Source: Oligoflexia bacterium
GTDB lineage: Bacteria > Bdellovibrionota > UBA1018
Direction: 5' to 3'
Length of the DNA: 63,536 nt
Assembly: GCA_014376785.1 (NCBI GenBank)
Contig: JACMQW010000059.1
Coordinates: forward strand, 1-63,536
Position 1 is the first letter of the stretch. Every line of letters begins with the position of its first letter. This document shows positions 17,749 through 27,180 of this stretch, in pieces. The translations under genes and the position numbers were made by a program. Under the pieces are notes generated by a model, which was not told the DNA's origin, searched no databases, and was given only the letters and a program-made list of their open reading frames with translations.

Positions 17749-18996
17749 TTAACGGGCTCGCTTTTGAAGCATGATCTTCAAAGGTGCGATCGGACCGCCA
17801 GCGGCAATGATTTTCGGGATTTTTTTAAAATTGGGAGCTTCCGGCCAGGCTTCGCCGCTCGATTTTCCCGCCTTCTCACCTTTCGGAGCCGCGTCCACCG
17901 TACCGAGCTTCGCGACGAATTCTTCATCTCGCTCAGTGACGAAATTGATGACGACCCCTTCGCGCCCTGCGCGTGCGGTGCGGCCAACACGGTGGAGGTA
18001 ATTTTCCATCTGTTGGGGCAAATGATAATTAATCACTCGTCCAACGTGGTCGACATCCAGGCCCCGCGATGCAAGGTCCGTCGAAATGAGAAGATCGATT
18101 TTTCCTTCACGGAAAGCTTTCAGGTTTCGCCGACGTTCGACTTTGTCCATCTCGCCTCGGTAAACCACGCAAGCCTTGCCCGCTTTCTCAAGCTCACCCG
18201 CGAGTTTGTCGCATTGGGCTCGAGTGTTCGTAAAGATGATCGTTCCGCCCTGGACCGGAACATCGAGAATCTGCTCAAGCAACGGAAACCGTTTTCCGTC
18301 GAAAACCGTCTCATGTTTTGTTTTCAATCCCGAAACCACTCGGTGGCTTCCTTCGCTGCGAATCACAGTCGCACCCGAAAAAAGTTCTTTCATCAGCTTT
18401 TCGACTGACGGCGAAACGGTCGCTGAAAAAAGCGCCAGTTGTCGTTTCGCTGGGCACGCGCCGACGATTTTTTTTGCGTCGGGAAGAAATCCTTTATCCA
18501 ACATTTGGTCGGCTTCATCAAAAACGAGGACTCGCACGTCGCCCAGACTCAGCAGTCCCATATCTAAGAGTTTTACAAGTCTCCCGGGAGTGGCGACCAA
18601 GACTTCGAAACTTCCTTTCACACTTCGGCGTGCTACTTCGAAGGTCGTGCCGCCGAGAAGCGCGCGCACGCGAAGACGGGTGGTGTGAGTAAACGGTTTA
18701 AAAACTTTTGAAACTTGTTCTCCGAGTTCGCGAGTCGGAACCACCACGACCGCGCGCGGACTGGCTTCGGTTGAAACAGCTTTCCCCTCATTCTCTAAGG
18801 ACTTCAATTGGTGCAGGATGGGGAGCGCGTAAGCGAGCGTCTTACCACTACCGGTTTCCGCCACCGCGACGATCGTCCGTCCCTCGAGCAATAGCGGAAC
18901 CGCCCGAGACTGGATCTCCGTCGGGGTCACGAATTCTTTTTCGTGCAAAGTGGCTTGAAGAGACGGCAAAAGATCGAAATTCTTGAAAGTTTGCAT
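17749..18996 (-). CDS. DEAD-box ATP-dependent RNA helicase
   Basis: This RNA helicase (415 residues from ATG 18996) has all family motifs: Q motif ('TPTEIQSRAV'), motif I 'AETGSGKT' (46-53), 'TPGR', 'DEADQMLD', 'SAT', 'STDLASRGLD' and 'HRVGRTARAG'. The frame is open to 19080, but the shorter start matches RhlE-type proteins ('MQTFKNFDL'). It unwinds short RNA duplexes, probably in ribosome assembly or RNA decay in the cold. The C-terminal tail is short and basic. A second DEAD-box gene is found at 45.3-46.7 kb, so the two probably divide the work. Confidence 0.93.
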   Translation of the reverse strand: MQTFKNFDLLPSLQATLHEKEFVTPTEIQSRAVPLLLEGRTIVAVAETGSGKTLAYALPILHQLKSLENEGKAVSTEASPRAVVVVPTRELGEQVSKVFKPFTHTTRLRVRALLGGTTFEVARRSVKGSFEVLVATPGRLVKLLDMGLLSLGDVRVLVFDEADQMLDKGFLPDAKKIVGACPAKRQLALFSATVSPSVEKLMKELFSGATVIRSEGSHRVVSGLKTKHETVFDGKRFPLLEQILDVPVQGGTIIFTNTRAQCDKLAGELEKAGKACVVYRGEMDKVERRRNLKAFREGKIDLLISTDLASRGLDVDHVGRVINYHLPQQMENYLHRVGRTARAGREGVVINFVTERDEEFVAKLGTVDAAPKGEKAGKSSGEAWPEAPNFKKIPKIIAAGGPIAPLKIMLQKRAR

Positions 18997-19175
18997 AGAG
19001 GTAGCCCTATCTACCCTGCTCCTCTCCTCGGGCATAGGTCCAAATGACGCATCGAACCGATTCCGAGCTTTTTCGGTCAACAGTTCATTTTTATGCGTTT
19101 TAGGGATGATTTCTGGGCCATTTTATGAAGAATGGGTTTCAAACAGTTCACAACTCTCTAGAAGGATTGAATAAA

Positions 19176-19361
19176 ATGAAATTGAAAAACTTAGTTTTAG
19201 CTTTCGCAGTGGCCGCTTCTTTCGCTGGATGCACGAAAGCAACCGAAACCCACACCGATTCAACCACCACCCACACCACTGAAGTGCCGGTCACTTCGGT
19301 TAGCCCGGTTGCGGTTGCGTCCCCTGTTGCAACTCCATCCGCTGCGCCAATGTCTCGATAA
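19176..19361 (+). CDS. Small Thr/Val/Pro-rich lipoprotein
   Basis: ATG 19176 follows GAAGGA and opens a 61-residue prelipoprotein: charged start, hydrophobic stretch and lipobox 'SFAGC'. The mature part is a low-complexity chain of Thr, Ser, Val, Ala and Pro ending 'PSAAPMSR'. It would be a short lipid-anchored, unstructured peptide in the envelope. Function unknown. It is transcribed away from the DEAD-box helicase. Confidence 0.7.
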   Translation: MKLKNLVLAFAVAASFAGCTKATETHTDSTTTHTTEVPVTSVSPVAVASPVATPSAAPMSR

Positions 19362-19484
19362 TCGGAAAAAACCGTTTCGCTTTGAAAATGGCTCCCTGGT
19401 TTCATCTCGGCCCGAAGGGGAGATCGAAAATGCCAGTGGAGCCTTTTCTTTAAAATGGAACCTGTCCTTAGCAAATAAAGATCG

Positions 19485-20108
19485 ATGAGCCTCGCCCGCC
19501 TAATTCAAATCCAATCCGACATCCGCGTCTGCCGCGATTGTCCCGCCATGGTGGGGCGGCCGGTTCATGGTTCAGCTATCCTCAGTCCGATTTACCTCTT
19601 GGGACAAGCTCCGGGGCCAAGAGAAGAGAGTTTCGGACGCCCGTTCGCCTACACTGCAGGTCGAACACTTTTTCGGTGGTTCGAAGAAACTTCCGGAGTA
19701 TCCGAGGATGATTTCCGCGCTCGTGTTTACATGGCTGCGGTCGCGCGCTGCTTTCCCGGAAAAGGAAAAAGCGGTGACCGTGTTCCGAACCGCGAAGAAA
19801 TCGAAAATTGCCGAAGACACATCCTCCGAGAAACCCAAGTTTTGAAACCCAAGCTTCTGCTGCCGGTTGGAAAACTAGCCCTATGCGAAGTCCTAGGCGC
19901 TCGGCACTTCCCTGCCTCAGCGAAGCTCGTCGACGTGATCGGAAAAAGCTTTCAGATCGACTTTCACGGGCAACACGTCGATGTGATTCCACTGCCTCAC
20001 CCGAGCGGTCTCTCGGCCTGGCACAAAACAGAGCCCGGTAAAACGTTACTCAAACGAGCGCTCGGGAAAATCGTGGACCACCCGGTTTGGCGAGAATTCA
20101 TGGAGTGA
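19485..20108 (+). CDS. Uracil-DNA glycosylase superfamily (family 4-like, Fe-S)
   Basis: The 207-residue protein belongs to the COG1573 group of uracil-DNA glycosylases that remove uracil from DNA. Motif A is 'LLGQAPGPREE' (39-49) and motif B is 'PHPSG' near residue 165-175. Four cysteines, Cys16-xx-Cys19 and Cys89/Cys109, fit the [4Fe-4S] cluster of family 4 enzymes. No partner DNA-repair gene is adjacent. It precedes the copper chaperone genes by about 90 bases. Confidence 0.87.
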   Translation: MSLARLIQIQSDIRVCRDCPAMVGRPVHGSAILSPIYLLGQAPGPREESFGRPFAYTAGRTLFRWFEETSGVSEDDFRARVYMAAVARCFPGKGKSGDRVPNREEIENCRRHILRETQVLKPKLLLPVGKLALCEVLGARHFPASAKLVDVIGKSFQIDFHGQHVDVIPLPHPSGLSAWHKTEPGKTLLKRALGKIVDHPVWREFME

Positions 20109-20197
20109 AGTGGCGGAGTCTTGAAAACAGGCCCGATCGTCCTTGCTCTGGAGAGGCCCAATCACTAAGCTCGCCTGGGTAAAGGACACATGCACCC

Positions 20198-20779
20198 ATG
20201 AAACTGAGTCCCCTGAAAGTTGCGCTGGGAGCGCTCGCATTTTTCTCAATCACGACGGTGGCCCTTTACTTCGGGATCGAGAAAATGAATCTGGGCCCGA
20301 AAATGGGGGGAGATTTTACCCTTTCCGGAAAAATGGGAGCGGTCTCGCTTCACGACTTTAAGGGCAAAGGAGTTATCCTTTATTTCGGCTACACCCGCTG
20401 TCCCGACGTTTGCCCAGTCTCCCTCAGTCGCCTCAGAGGAATGCTGAAATCTCTTCCTGAAAAGGCATCGGAAAAAATCGTCCCGCTCTTCGTCAGTGTC
20501 GATTACCGTTCCGACACTCCCGCGAAAGTCGATGAGTACGCGAAGTTTTTTATGGAAACAGCCGTCGGACTCACCGGAACAAAAGAACAAATAAACCACG
20601 CCGTTTCGCTCTACGGAACCGGCTATCAGTTTGAGGAAACTCCGAAATCCGCTATCGGCTACACCGTCCAACATGGTGACCGGTTTTATTTCATTAATCC
20701 GCGAGGAAAACTTGTTTCGACCTTACCCACCACATCGCCCACTTCAGAGCTAAAAAGTGCCATCGAATCCCTGCTCTAA
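20198..20779 (+). CDS. Sco1/SenC-type copper chaperone
   Basis: This 193-residue protein is membrane-anchored by an N-terminal helix (about 8-26) with a periplasmic thioredoxin-fold domain. It has the copper-binding pair Cys68/Cys72 in 'RCPDVCP' and the third ligand His159 in 'TVQHGD', all needed for Sco function: delivering copper to, or reducing, the CuA centre of cytochrome oxidase. AAAGGA precedes the ATG. The next gene encodes PCuAC, its usual partner, 37 bases downstream. No oxidase subunit genes lie in the window. Confidence 0.93.
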   Translation: MKLSPLKVALGALAFFSITTVALYFGIEKMNLGPKMGGDFTLSGKMGAVSLHDFKGKGVILYFGYTRCPDVCPVSLSRLRGMLKSLPEKASEKIVPLFVSVDYRSDTPAKVDEYAKFFMETAVGLTGTKEQINHAVSLYGTGYQFEETPKSAIGYTVQHGDRFYFINPRGKLVSTLPTTSPTSELKSAIESLL

Positions 20780-20816
20780 ACTTTCCATTTCAACCCCTTA
20801 CCCAAAAGGATAACCC

Positions 20817-21278
20817 ATGATTCATCGATTTCTCCTCTCTGCACTGATCGTATCGACCCTGTCTGCTTTGCCAGGATTCGGATCTGAACCTTCCTCACCG
20901 AAAAACTCCGATACGATCACTCTGAAAGAGGGATATGTGCGAGCAGTACCGGCCTCCTCCGAAAACTCGGCGGCTTATTTCACGATTTTGAATTCAGGAA
21001 AAAAATCGGTCACGTTATTGAAAGCGGATTCGTCACTCGCTCGCGCCGTAGAACTTCATGAACACCGCCATGAAAATGGAATGATGAAAATGGTTCAAGT
21101 ACCTTCCATCGAAGTCCCTGCGGGCGAGTCTGTCGAGCTCGAACCCATGGGCCTGCACATCATGATGATCGGCTTAAAGAAGCCATTTTTCAGCGCTAAA
21201 GAAATCGTCTTGAAACTCTCCTTCTCAGACGGAAAATCGCGCACGGTTCGACTGCCGGTTAAAAAAGAAGAAGAATAG
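20817..21278 (+). CDS. PCuAC copper chaperone (DUF461)
   Basis: The 153-residue secreted protein has a signal peptide (about 1-22). The mature domain carries the PCuAC signature: a His followed about ten residues later by Met ('HEHRHENGMMKM') and then, after some twenty residues, 'GLHIMM', giving the H(M)x10Mx21HxM copper site. PCuAC binds Cu(I) and passes it to Sco or directly to oxidase in the periplasm. AAAAGGA lies before the ATG. It is in an operon with the Sco gene and perhaps SelO, which starts 13 bases downstream. Confidence 0.92.
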   Translation: MIHRFLLSALIVSTLSALPGFGSEPSSPKNSDTITLKEGYVRAVPASSENSAAYFTILNSGKKSVTLLKADSSLARAVELHEHRHENGMMKMVQVPSIEVPAGESVELEPMGLHIMMIGLKKPFFSAKEIVLKLSFSDGKSRTVRLPVKKEEE

Positions 21279-21291
21279 AGTTTTAAAAAGT

Positions 21292-22887
21292 ATGAAGAAA
21301 ATCACTGAGCTCCTCTGGGGAAGTTATTTCACGGAAAACCTAGCAGGAGATCTGGAGGAAAAAAATTTCACTCGGCCCGTCTCCCATGCGTTTTTTTCGC
21401 GCGTGATCCCGACCCCCGTGAAAGCACCGAAACTTCTGGGCTGGTCTCGCTCCCTTGCAAACGAGTTGGGAATCGCATTCCCTACCGCCGGCTCCGATGA
21501 TGATTCGATTTCGGTGCTCGGCGGAAACCTGGTGTTACCCGGCATGACCCCGTATGCCGCAAGGTACGGCGGGCACCAATTCGGAAACTGGGCGGGCCAA
21601 CTCGGAGATGGCCGAGCCATCACCTTGGGCGACGCTCCCACTCACCTCGGAAGGGAGGAATTCCAACTGAAAGGCTCAGGCCCGACCCCCTACTCTCGTC
21701 GCGCCGACGGACGAGCAGTCCTTCGTTCTTCCGTTCGCGAATTTCTCTGTAGCGAGGCCATGCATCACCTCGGCATCCCAACCACACGTGCCCTCAGCCT
21801 CGTCGGAACGGGTGATCTGGTCACGCGTGATCTTTTCTACGATGGAAATCCGAAAGATGAGCCCGGAGCGATCGTTTGTCGCGTCAGCCCGAGCTTTCTA
21901 CGATTCGGAAGCTTCGAAATTTTAGCGAGCGAAGGCGAAACTGCCGAGTTAAAAACACTCGCGGATTTTCTGATCCGTGAGCATTTCCCAGAAATCGAAA
22001 GCGCGGAGCCAGATGCCTACGGAAAACTCCTCGACGAAATCGCCAGGCGAACGGCAGTGACCCTGGCGCACTGGATGCGCGTCGGTTTCGTTCACGGAGT
22101 GATGAATACAGACAACCTCTCCGTCCTCGGACTCACGATCGACTACGGACCCTATGGATGGCTCGAGGGTTACGATCCGGGTTGGACACCGAACACCACC
22201 GACCGCGAGCGAAAAAGGTACCGCTACGGAAGCCAGCCTTCGGTTGCGCAGTGGAATCTCGCACGGCTCTGTGAATCTTTTATTTCTCTCATTCCCGACG
22301 AATCGCGTCTAACCCAAACGATGAAAATCTATGAAGAAACTTTTTTGACTTCATACGGTGAAATGATCGCGGCCAAACTCGGGCTTCCCGAAATCAGTGA
22401 CGGCGATGAAAAATTAGTCGGAGACGTTTTTAAACTCCTCGCCGCTGAGGAGACGGACTTCACCCTCTTTTTCCGGGAGCTGAGCTCACTCGCTCTCGAT
22501 GGTAGAGAACTTTCACTCATTCAGGCTGACTTCTTAACGGGATTGAGAAAAGCTTTTTTCAATCCGGAAAATGCCTCGCCTCAATTATTGAACGAATGGT
22601 CGGAATGGTGTGGGCTTTATGCAGAGGCGGTGAAAAATAAAGGAATGCGCGATCGCGAGCGACACGTGTCGATGAAGAAATCGAATCCGAAAATCGTCTT
22701 AAGAAATTACCTCGCCCAAAATGCCATCACTGCGCTCGAATCTGGCGATGACTCTGTTCTGCGAAGGCTGAGTCTCGCGCTCGAAACACCTTATGATGAC
22801 CAGGAGGAAAATCTAGACTTCGCGGAAAAGAGGCCAGAATGGGCGCGAAATAAGCCTGGGTGCTCGGCTCTTTCTTGCTCGTCGTAA
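21292..22887 (+). CDS. selO: SelO/YdiU protein adenylyltransferase, cysteine form
   Basis: This 531-residue pseudokinase transfers AMP to Ser, Thr or Tyr of proteins in the redox response. Seen here: 'RYGGHQFGNWAGQLGDGRA' (91-109), Lys127 in 'FQLKGSG', 'SRRADGRAVLRSS' (135-147), Asn275 in 'HGVMNTDN' and Asp284 in 'IDYGP'. The C-terminus ends 'CSALSCSS' with Cys524 and Cys529; in animals this position is selenocysteine (C-x-U-S-S), and here the codon is TGC. The gene follows the copper chaperones closely. Its last 75 bases overlap the decayed tail of a patatin gene on the other strand. A divergent exported relative lies in the selD operon. Confidence 0.95.
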   Translation: MKKITELLWGSYFTENLAGDLEEKNFTRPVSHAFFSRVIPTPVKAPKLLGWSRSLANELGIAFPTAGSDDDSISVLGGNLVLPGMTPYAARYGGHQFGNWAGQLGDGRAITLGDAPTHLGREEFQLKGSGPTPYSRRADGRAVLRSSVREFLCSEAMHHLGIPTTRALSLVGTGDLVTRDLFYDGNPKDEPGAIVCRVSPSFLRFGSFEILASEGETAELKTLADFLIREHFPEIESAEPDAYGKLLDEIARRTAVTLAHWMRVGFVHGVMNTDNLSVLGLTIDYGPYGWLEGYDPGWTPNTTDRERKRYRYGSQPSVAQWNLARLCESFISLIPDESRLTQTMKIYEETFLTSYGEMIAAKLGLPEISDGDEKLVGDVFKLLAAEETDFTLFFRELSSLALDGRELSLIQADFLTGLRKAFFNPENASPQLLNEWSEWCGLYAEAVKNKGMRDRERHVSMKKSNPKIVLRNYLAQNAITALESGDDSVLRRLSLALETPYDDQEENLDFAEKRPEWARNKPGCSALSCSS

Positions 22888-24106
22888 TCGGACAAAAGAA
22901 GAGCGCGACTCACTCGGAAAAAAAAGCCAGGATCTCATTCCGTTTATCGAGAGCGTCCGAGTGGCCGAGATCCATGAGTGGCCTGGTATAAGAAGAATCG
23001 AAAGCCAAATAGCTCAAGAGATCCCACCCCTTTTCATCCGAAGCCCCGAGCCCCTTTAAAAAATGGCGCAGCACCACTGGGAAATGGCGAAACTGTTCGG
23101 GCGCAAAAGAGCCTAAATCTTTTTGAGGGTTGGATGTTGAGAATGGGAATAGTCCGGAGGTGACTTAATTTTTCAAAGGGTGCGGACCCTTTCAAGAAAG
23201 CGAGGCTTTCGTTAATGCGCTGGAGACGCTCTACGTCGACATCTAAACTCTCCATTAAAGTCGCATTCAACATCACTCCGTCGATGTCGACTAAATTTAA
23301 AAGATCGAGTCCTCGAGCTTCCCCACCTTTCGTGGCTGATGGAGCGGCAGATTCTGTGTAGCGAATTCCGATGGCGAAATTTTTTCGGCGCCCAAATGGA
23401 TCGCTGGACTGAGTGGATTCTTCAGCGCCACACCACCATCCCCATAATAGTCCGCGCCGACCGCAATGGGTTGGAAAAGGATGGGAATCGCCGAGGAAGC
23501 TAGCAAACGGGGCAACTCGATGCGAGTGCGACTACCTCGCCTGCCACTTCGTTTCCAAGGCTGAATATTTTCGTCCCCGTCGAAGAAACTGACCGCCAAC
23601 CCACTCCGGTAATCCGTGGCAGAAAAGGCGACGCCGCTGAGAACCTCATTTTCTAAGTTCCGCTGGATCGCAGGGAAATCGATGCGTTTCCCGAGAAACT
23701 GCTTCAACGGATCTGTGTTTTAAAGGTGATTCGCGCGCGACCCGTGAACAAGTCCTCCGAAAGTAAGGTCCCGAGCCCACCTTGCTGCGAAAGTCACCAT
23801 GGTAACTAAATCATCTTTCAAAATTTCATCCGATTTTAATTCTCCCCAGAGCTGACAAACTCCGGCGACGCCCTCGCGGAATTCATGCGATCGACTGGCG
23901 ATGTAGGCAGCGTTGATCGCGCCAGCCGACACTCCACAAACCGATGAGAAAGGAAATGAGTCGGCGCTTGGCCCGAGGACCTCGGCGATTCCCCGCAGGG
24001 CACCTGCTTGGTAGGCGCCACGGGATCCACCGCCAGTCAATACGAGACTAATGTGAGAGAGCAGTGGTGAAGTCAGAGGGGAATACATGGAACGATCGGA
24101 CCCCAT
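22813..24106 (-). pseudogene. Patatin-like phospholipase, one stop codon and two frameshifts
   Basis: Three leftward pieces form one patatin-family gene. The first has the oxyanion 'GGGSRGAYQAG' and nucleophile 'GVSAGA' motifs and ends at TAA 23720-23722, where the same frame continues 'NTDPLKQFLG'. The second has the catalytic aspartate motif 'YYGDGGV' and shifts frame in the A6T3 run near 23375, after which another frame reads 'FAIGIRYTESAAPSATKGG'. The third shifts again in an A5 run near 23112 ('NIQPSK' then 'DLGSFAPEQFRHFP'). The tail can be followed to a stop at 22813, inside the 3' end of selO. Two of the three lesions are in homopolymers, so assembly error is possible for those, less so for the stop codon. 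A start at ATG 24088 fits the family better than 24106. Confidence 0.8.
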
Positions 24107-24130
24107 TTCGATGGGAAATTCGAATAGAAC

Positions 24131-25291
24131 TCACGGCGAATCAAAAAATCCCGAAGCCTCACGCCGAGCCGGTGGTGGGGTCTGGAAGCAACCCCGCGGA
24201 GTCAGAGATCGGGCAATCTCAAATCCCGGCCGGGTCACAAATCGAATCACCCGGGCAACGTGCTGCTGAGCGATGCACGCTTTCATCCAACTCGCTTCGA
24301 TGGGGTTGCCGTTAAAATCGAGGTAGTTTAATTCTTTCGTTTCTGGGTTGTAAACCCCGCCGCCCTCGAGTGCCGCAACGAGGTGCGTGGGATCGAATTC
24401 CGCCCACGCCTCGTGTCGACCCGATTCTTCCGAAGAAATTCGGTAGTAAGAAGCCACTCTAGGCAAAAACTTCTTTCCTGCATTGTACATCGCCACGGCC
24501 ATTAGCCAACCGGTGTGCAGAGGGTAGACTCCACTTTGGATCTTCTGACATTTTCTTGAGAATTTTTTTCCATTTTCGTACCGCTCGCGAGTACGAAGCG
24601 GCTCGGGCACTTCCTCATTAAAAAGTTTCGCAAGCGCAAACGCTTTCGCACGGATGCTGAATCTCTCATCGCCACAAAACCGGGTAAAGGAGGAGCCCGC
24701 GAGAAATCTTGCCTTCAGCACCTCTTCCGTTACGAGAATTTGCGGAGGAGATTCAGTACCATCAGTAATGACCGGTGCTCGCACCTTTTTCAGATCGTCG
24801 TGCAGATTCTTAAACGTGATTACTTGATAGAGATCGAATCCTCGCGCTTCGGAATCTTGTTCACTTGATTTTTTTTCGACCCATCGAAAGAAGGGTTCTG
24901 TGGTGGTCGAGGGTAAGTTCGATTCATCGCAAGCGATATTTCCAGTCGGCCATCCGACCGCAATTCTTTTTCCGTCATCCAGTGAGTTCGCCCACTCACA
25001 CCACTCACGAACGTTTAGCTGGCCGATGCCGCAAGAATAGTTTCCTCCATCCGGACTAATGCCCAGGTTTTTCAAATTGGATTCTTGCATGAGGGCACCG
25101 AGCAAAATCTGCGGAGAAATTCCATGCCGGTCCATGGCTGCATAAATTTCGGAGGTGATTCCCTTTTTTCCAGGAGCCACTTCCTCGATGCAACCCACCG
25201 GAGGCTGCGCCCAATCAACCGCGGAGTAAGACGCTAAAGCGGGACTCGAGAAAAGGATCGAAATCAGGGACGTCCACGCTATTCTAGCCAT
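24131..25291 (-). CDS. Secreted lysozyme-like (SLT-fold) murein hydrolase
   Basis: The 386-residue protein has a signal peptide (cleavage near 'SSPALA'). Residues about 50-100 carry the lytic transglycosylase pattern: 'ILLGALMQESNLKN' with catalytic Glu70, then 'CGIGQLN' (87-93), which replaces the usual 'GLMQLM'. Later segments ('WLMAVAMYNAG', 'YYRISSEESGRHEAWAEFDP') fit the second half of the fold. It should cleave peptidoglycan glycan strands in the periplasm. The protein is about twice the length of a bare SLT domain, with a cysteine-containing insertion. The gene lies just upstream, in transcription order, of the patatin wreck. Confidence 0.75.
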   Translation of the reverse strand: MARIAWTSLISILFSSPALASYSAVDWAQPPVGCIEEVAPGKKGITSEIYAAMDRHGISPQILLGALMQESNLKNLGISPDGGNYSCGIGQLNVREWCEWANSLDDGKRIAVGWPTGNIACDESNLPSTTTEPFFRWVEKKSSEQDSEARGFDLYQVITFKNLHDDLKKVRAPVITDGTESPPQILVTEEVLKARFLAGSSFTRFCGDERFSIRAKAFALAKLFNEEVPEPLRTRERYENGKKFSRKCQKIQSGVYPLHTGWLMAVAMYNAGKKFLPRVASYYRISSEESGRHEAWAEFDPTHLVAALEGGGVYNPETKELNYLDFNGNPIEASWMKACIAQQHVARVIRFVTRPGFEIARSLTPRGCFQTPPPARREASGFFDSP

Positions 25292-25347
25292 TTTCAGGTC
25301 TTAACACGCACCCTAACGCAGCGCAACTAGATGGTCATTCCCTCACC

Positions 25348-25989
25348 CTAATAGCGCGTGATCGACTTTTTAGCTCGTTGATCTTTCGTAATATAGCCGG
25401 GCAGTCCGACGGCTGCCCTCGAATGGGCCAGCCGCACCCCGAGTTTCACTGCCGTCTTCATACCCGTCCGTCCGTGAGCATTCAGAAGCCTCTTGGATCT
25501 GAAAAAATTCGCCCATTTGAATTCGGAAAAGGGGAGCGCACTTTTTTCAAACCCGCCATGCCGCCGAACCAGCCAAGCCAAACTTCGGTAGGGATCATCT
25601 GCCATTCCGCGGACGTCATTCGGCAAATAAATTGGACTCCTCGGCCCCTCTCCGAATTGGTCTTCTAAATGAGCGTAATTTTCCTTCTGCATTTTTTTCC
25701 AGAACCGGTTGTAACTGAGATTACTGCGAGACAAATCCTCGACGATCTCCACGTTTGCTTCTTCGATTCCAAGCTGATTGCAGGCAAAAAGAAAATGGTG
25801 ATGATCGATCACGCAAAGCTCACCCCAGGGTGAAACCACCACGGGAATGAGCGTTTCTTCCATTACCGCCTTCAATGACTTTTTCTTAAGATTCCGCATT
25901 TCCGCGAGCTTAACCGCAACTTCGGATACTCCGATGGAAAATTGGGTCGGCTTTAAATCTAGGATTAGGCGAAAGCGTTTAGATCTCAT
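25348..25989 (-). CDS. ParBc_2 family protein (putative ParB-like nuclease fold)
   Basis: The 213 residues match the pattern of the ParBc_2 family: 'LKPTQFSIGVSEVAVK' at the start, 'CVIDHHHFLFACNQLGI' in the middle (the family's DHHH motif) and 'DDPYRSLAWLVRRHGGF...FSEFKWANFFR' towards the end. It is unrelated in context to chromosome partition genes, and the family's function is not established; a nuclease or cofactor-binding role has been proposed from the ParB-like fold. It has no signal peptide. It stands alone, 57 bases upstream, in transcription order, of the murein hydrolase gene. Confidence 0.8.
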   Translation of the reverse strand: MRSKRFRLILDLKPTQFSIGVSEVAVKLAEMRNLKKKSLKAVMEETLIPVVVSPWGELCVIDHHHFLFACNQLGIEEANVEIVEDLSRSNLSYNRFWKKMQKENYAHLEDQFGEGPRSPIYLPNDVRGMADDPYRSLAWLVRRHGGFEKSALPFSEFKWANFFRSKRLLNAHGRTGMKTAVKLGVRLAHSRAAVGLPGYITKDQRAKKSITRY

Positions 25990-26129
25990 TCACCCATTGG
26001 AAACTGCGTAAAAGCCCAAGTCAATCTCTCCAGACTGCATTCTTTTTTGACTGCGTTTGCGGCTTAACAGTCTACTTTTAATAGACAGTAAAAACACCAC
26101 GACCCCGAGTCAGTGAAAGGCCGGACGAC

Positions 26130-27164
26130 ATGGAATACCGCTCACTTGGAAATGCCGGATTAAAAGTGCCGGTGCTTAGCCTCGGCACCGCCACCTTTGG
26201 CGGTGGAAATGAATTTTTTAAAGCTTGGGGTGATAGTTGAATCAAAGAAGCAAATCGTATGGTCGACCTCGCACTCGACCACGGAATTAATTTACTCGAT
26301 ACTTCAGACATTTATTCAGACGGTTTATCCGAGGAGATCGTCGGCGAGACCATTGAGGGGAAAAGGGATCGTTTCCTCATTTCGACCAAAGGGACTTTTC
26401 GGTTCGGCGATGGCGTGAATGATGTCGGATCTTCCCGCTACCACCTGATCCGCGCCGTAGAAGACAGCCTGAAAAGACTGAAGACCGATGTGATCGATAT
26501 TTATCATTTGCACGGATTCGACGCCCAGACACCCGTGGAAGAAACCCTGGGCACTCTGGATGTCCTCATCCATTCCGGAAAAATTCGCTACATTGCGGCT
26601 TCGAATTTTTCTGGTTGGCACCTAATGAAATCTCTCTCCGTCTCAGACCAGCGCGGATGGTCTCGCTACGTGATCCACCAGGTTTATTACTCGCTCATCG
26701 GGCGAGATTACGAATGGGAACTCATGCCACTCGGTCTAGACCAAAAAGTGAGTGCCATGGTTTGGAGTCCACTCGGATGGGGTCGATTGACAGGTAAAAT
26801 TCGCCGTGGCGAACCCCTCCCGCAAACCAGTCGACTCCATTCTACCGGCAATGCTGGGCCTCAAGTTACTGATGAATTCCTATAGAGGGTGGTCGATGCC
26901 CTCGACCAATTCGCGAAAGAAACCGACAGAACCGTTCCCCAAGTTGCACTCAACTGGCTCCTTTCTCGGCATACGGTTTCGACTGTGATTGTCGGCGCTC
27001 GGAATGAAGAACAACTGAAGCAAAACTTAGGAGCAACCGGCTGGTCGCTGTCTAAAGATTAGATTCAGATACTGGACAATGCGAGCCGACCTACCCTTCC
27101 CTCTCCGCAGTGGCACCAGGCGGATTTTGAGGAAAGGAATCCATTTCCGACCGAAATAGGATGA
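26130..27164 (+). pseudogene. Aldo/keto reductase, three in-frame stop codons
   Basis: From ATG 26130 one uninterrupted frame of 345 codons encodes a complete aldo/keto reductase of the YajO/Tas-like group: 'MEYRSLGNAGLKVPVLSLG', catalytic Asp and Tyr region 'LLDTSDIYSDG', 'YHLHGFD', and the C-terminal 'SRHTVSTVIVGARNEEQLKQN'. It is cut by TGA at 26238, TAG at 26883 (where relatives have Tyr) and TAG at 27060 (where relatives commonly have Gln). No frameshift is needed to join the parts, so these are point nonsense mutations. The longest open piece (208 codons from 26259) lacks both ends of the barrel. The gene is convergent with the DUF4105 gene 17 bases away. Confidence 0.85.
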
Positions 27165-27180
27165 GCGCAGACGCCTGTCT

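Noticed and set aside
24064..24315. Rightward frame opposite the end of the murein hydrolase gene
   Set aside because: Antisense shadow of a well-supported gene with no recognisable product.
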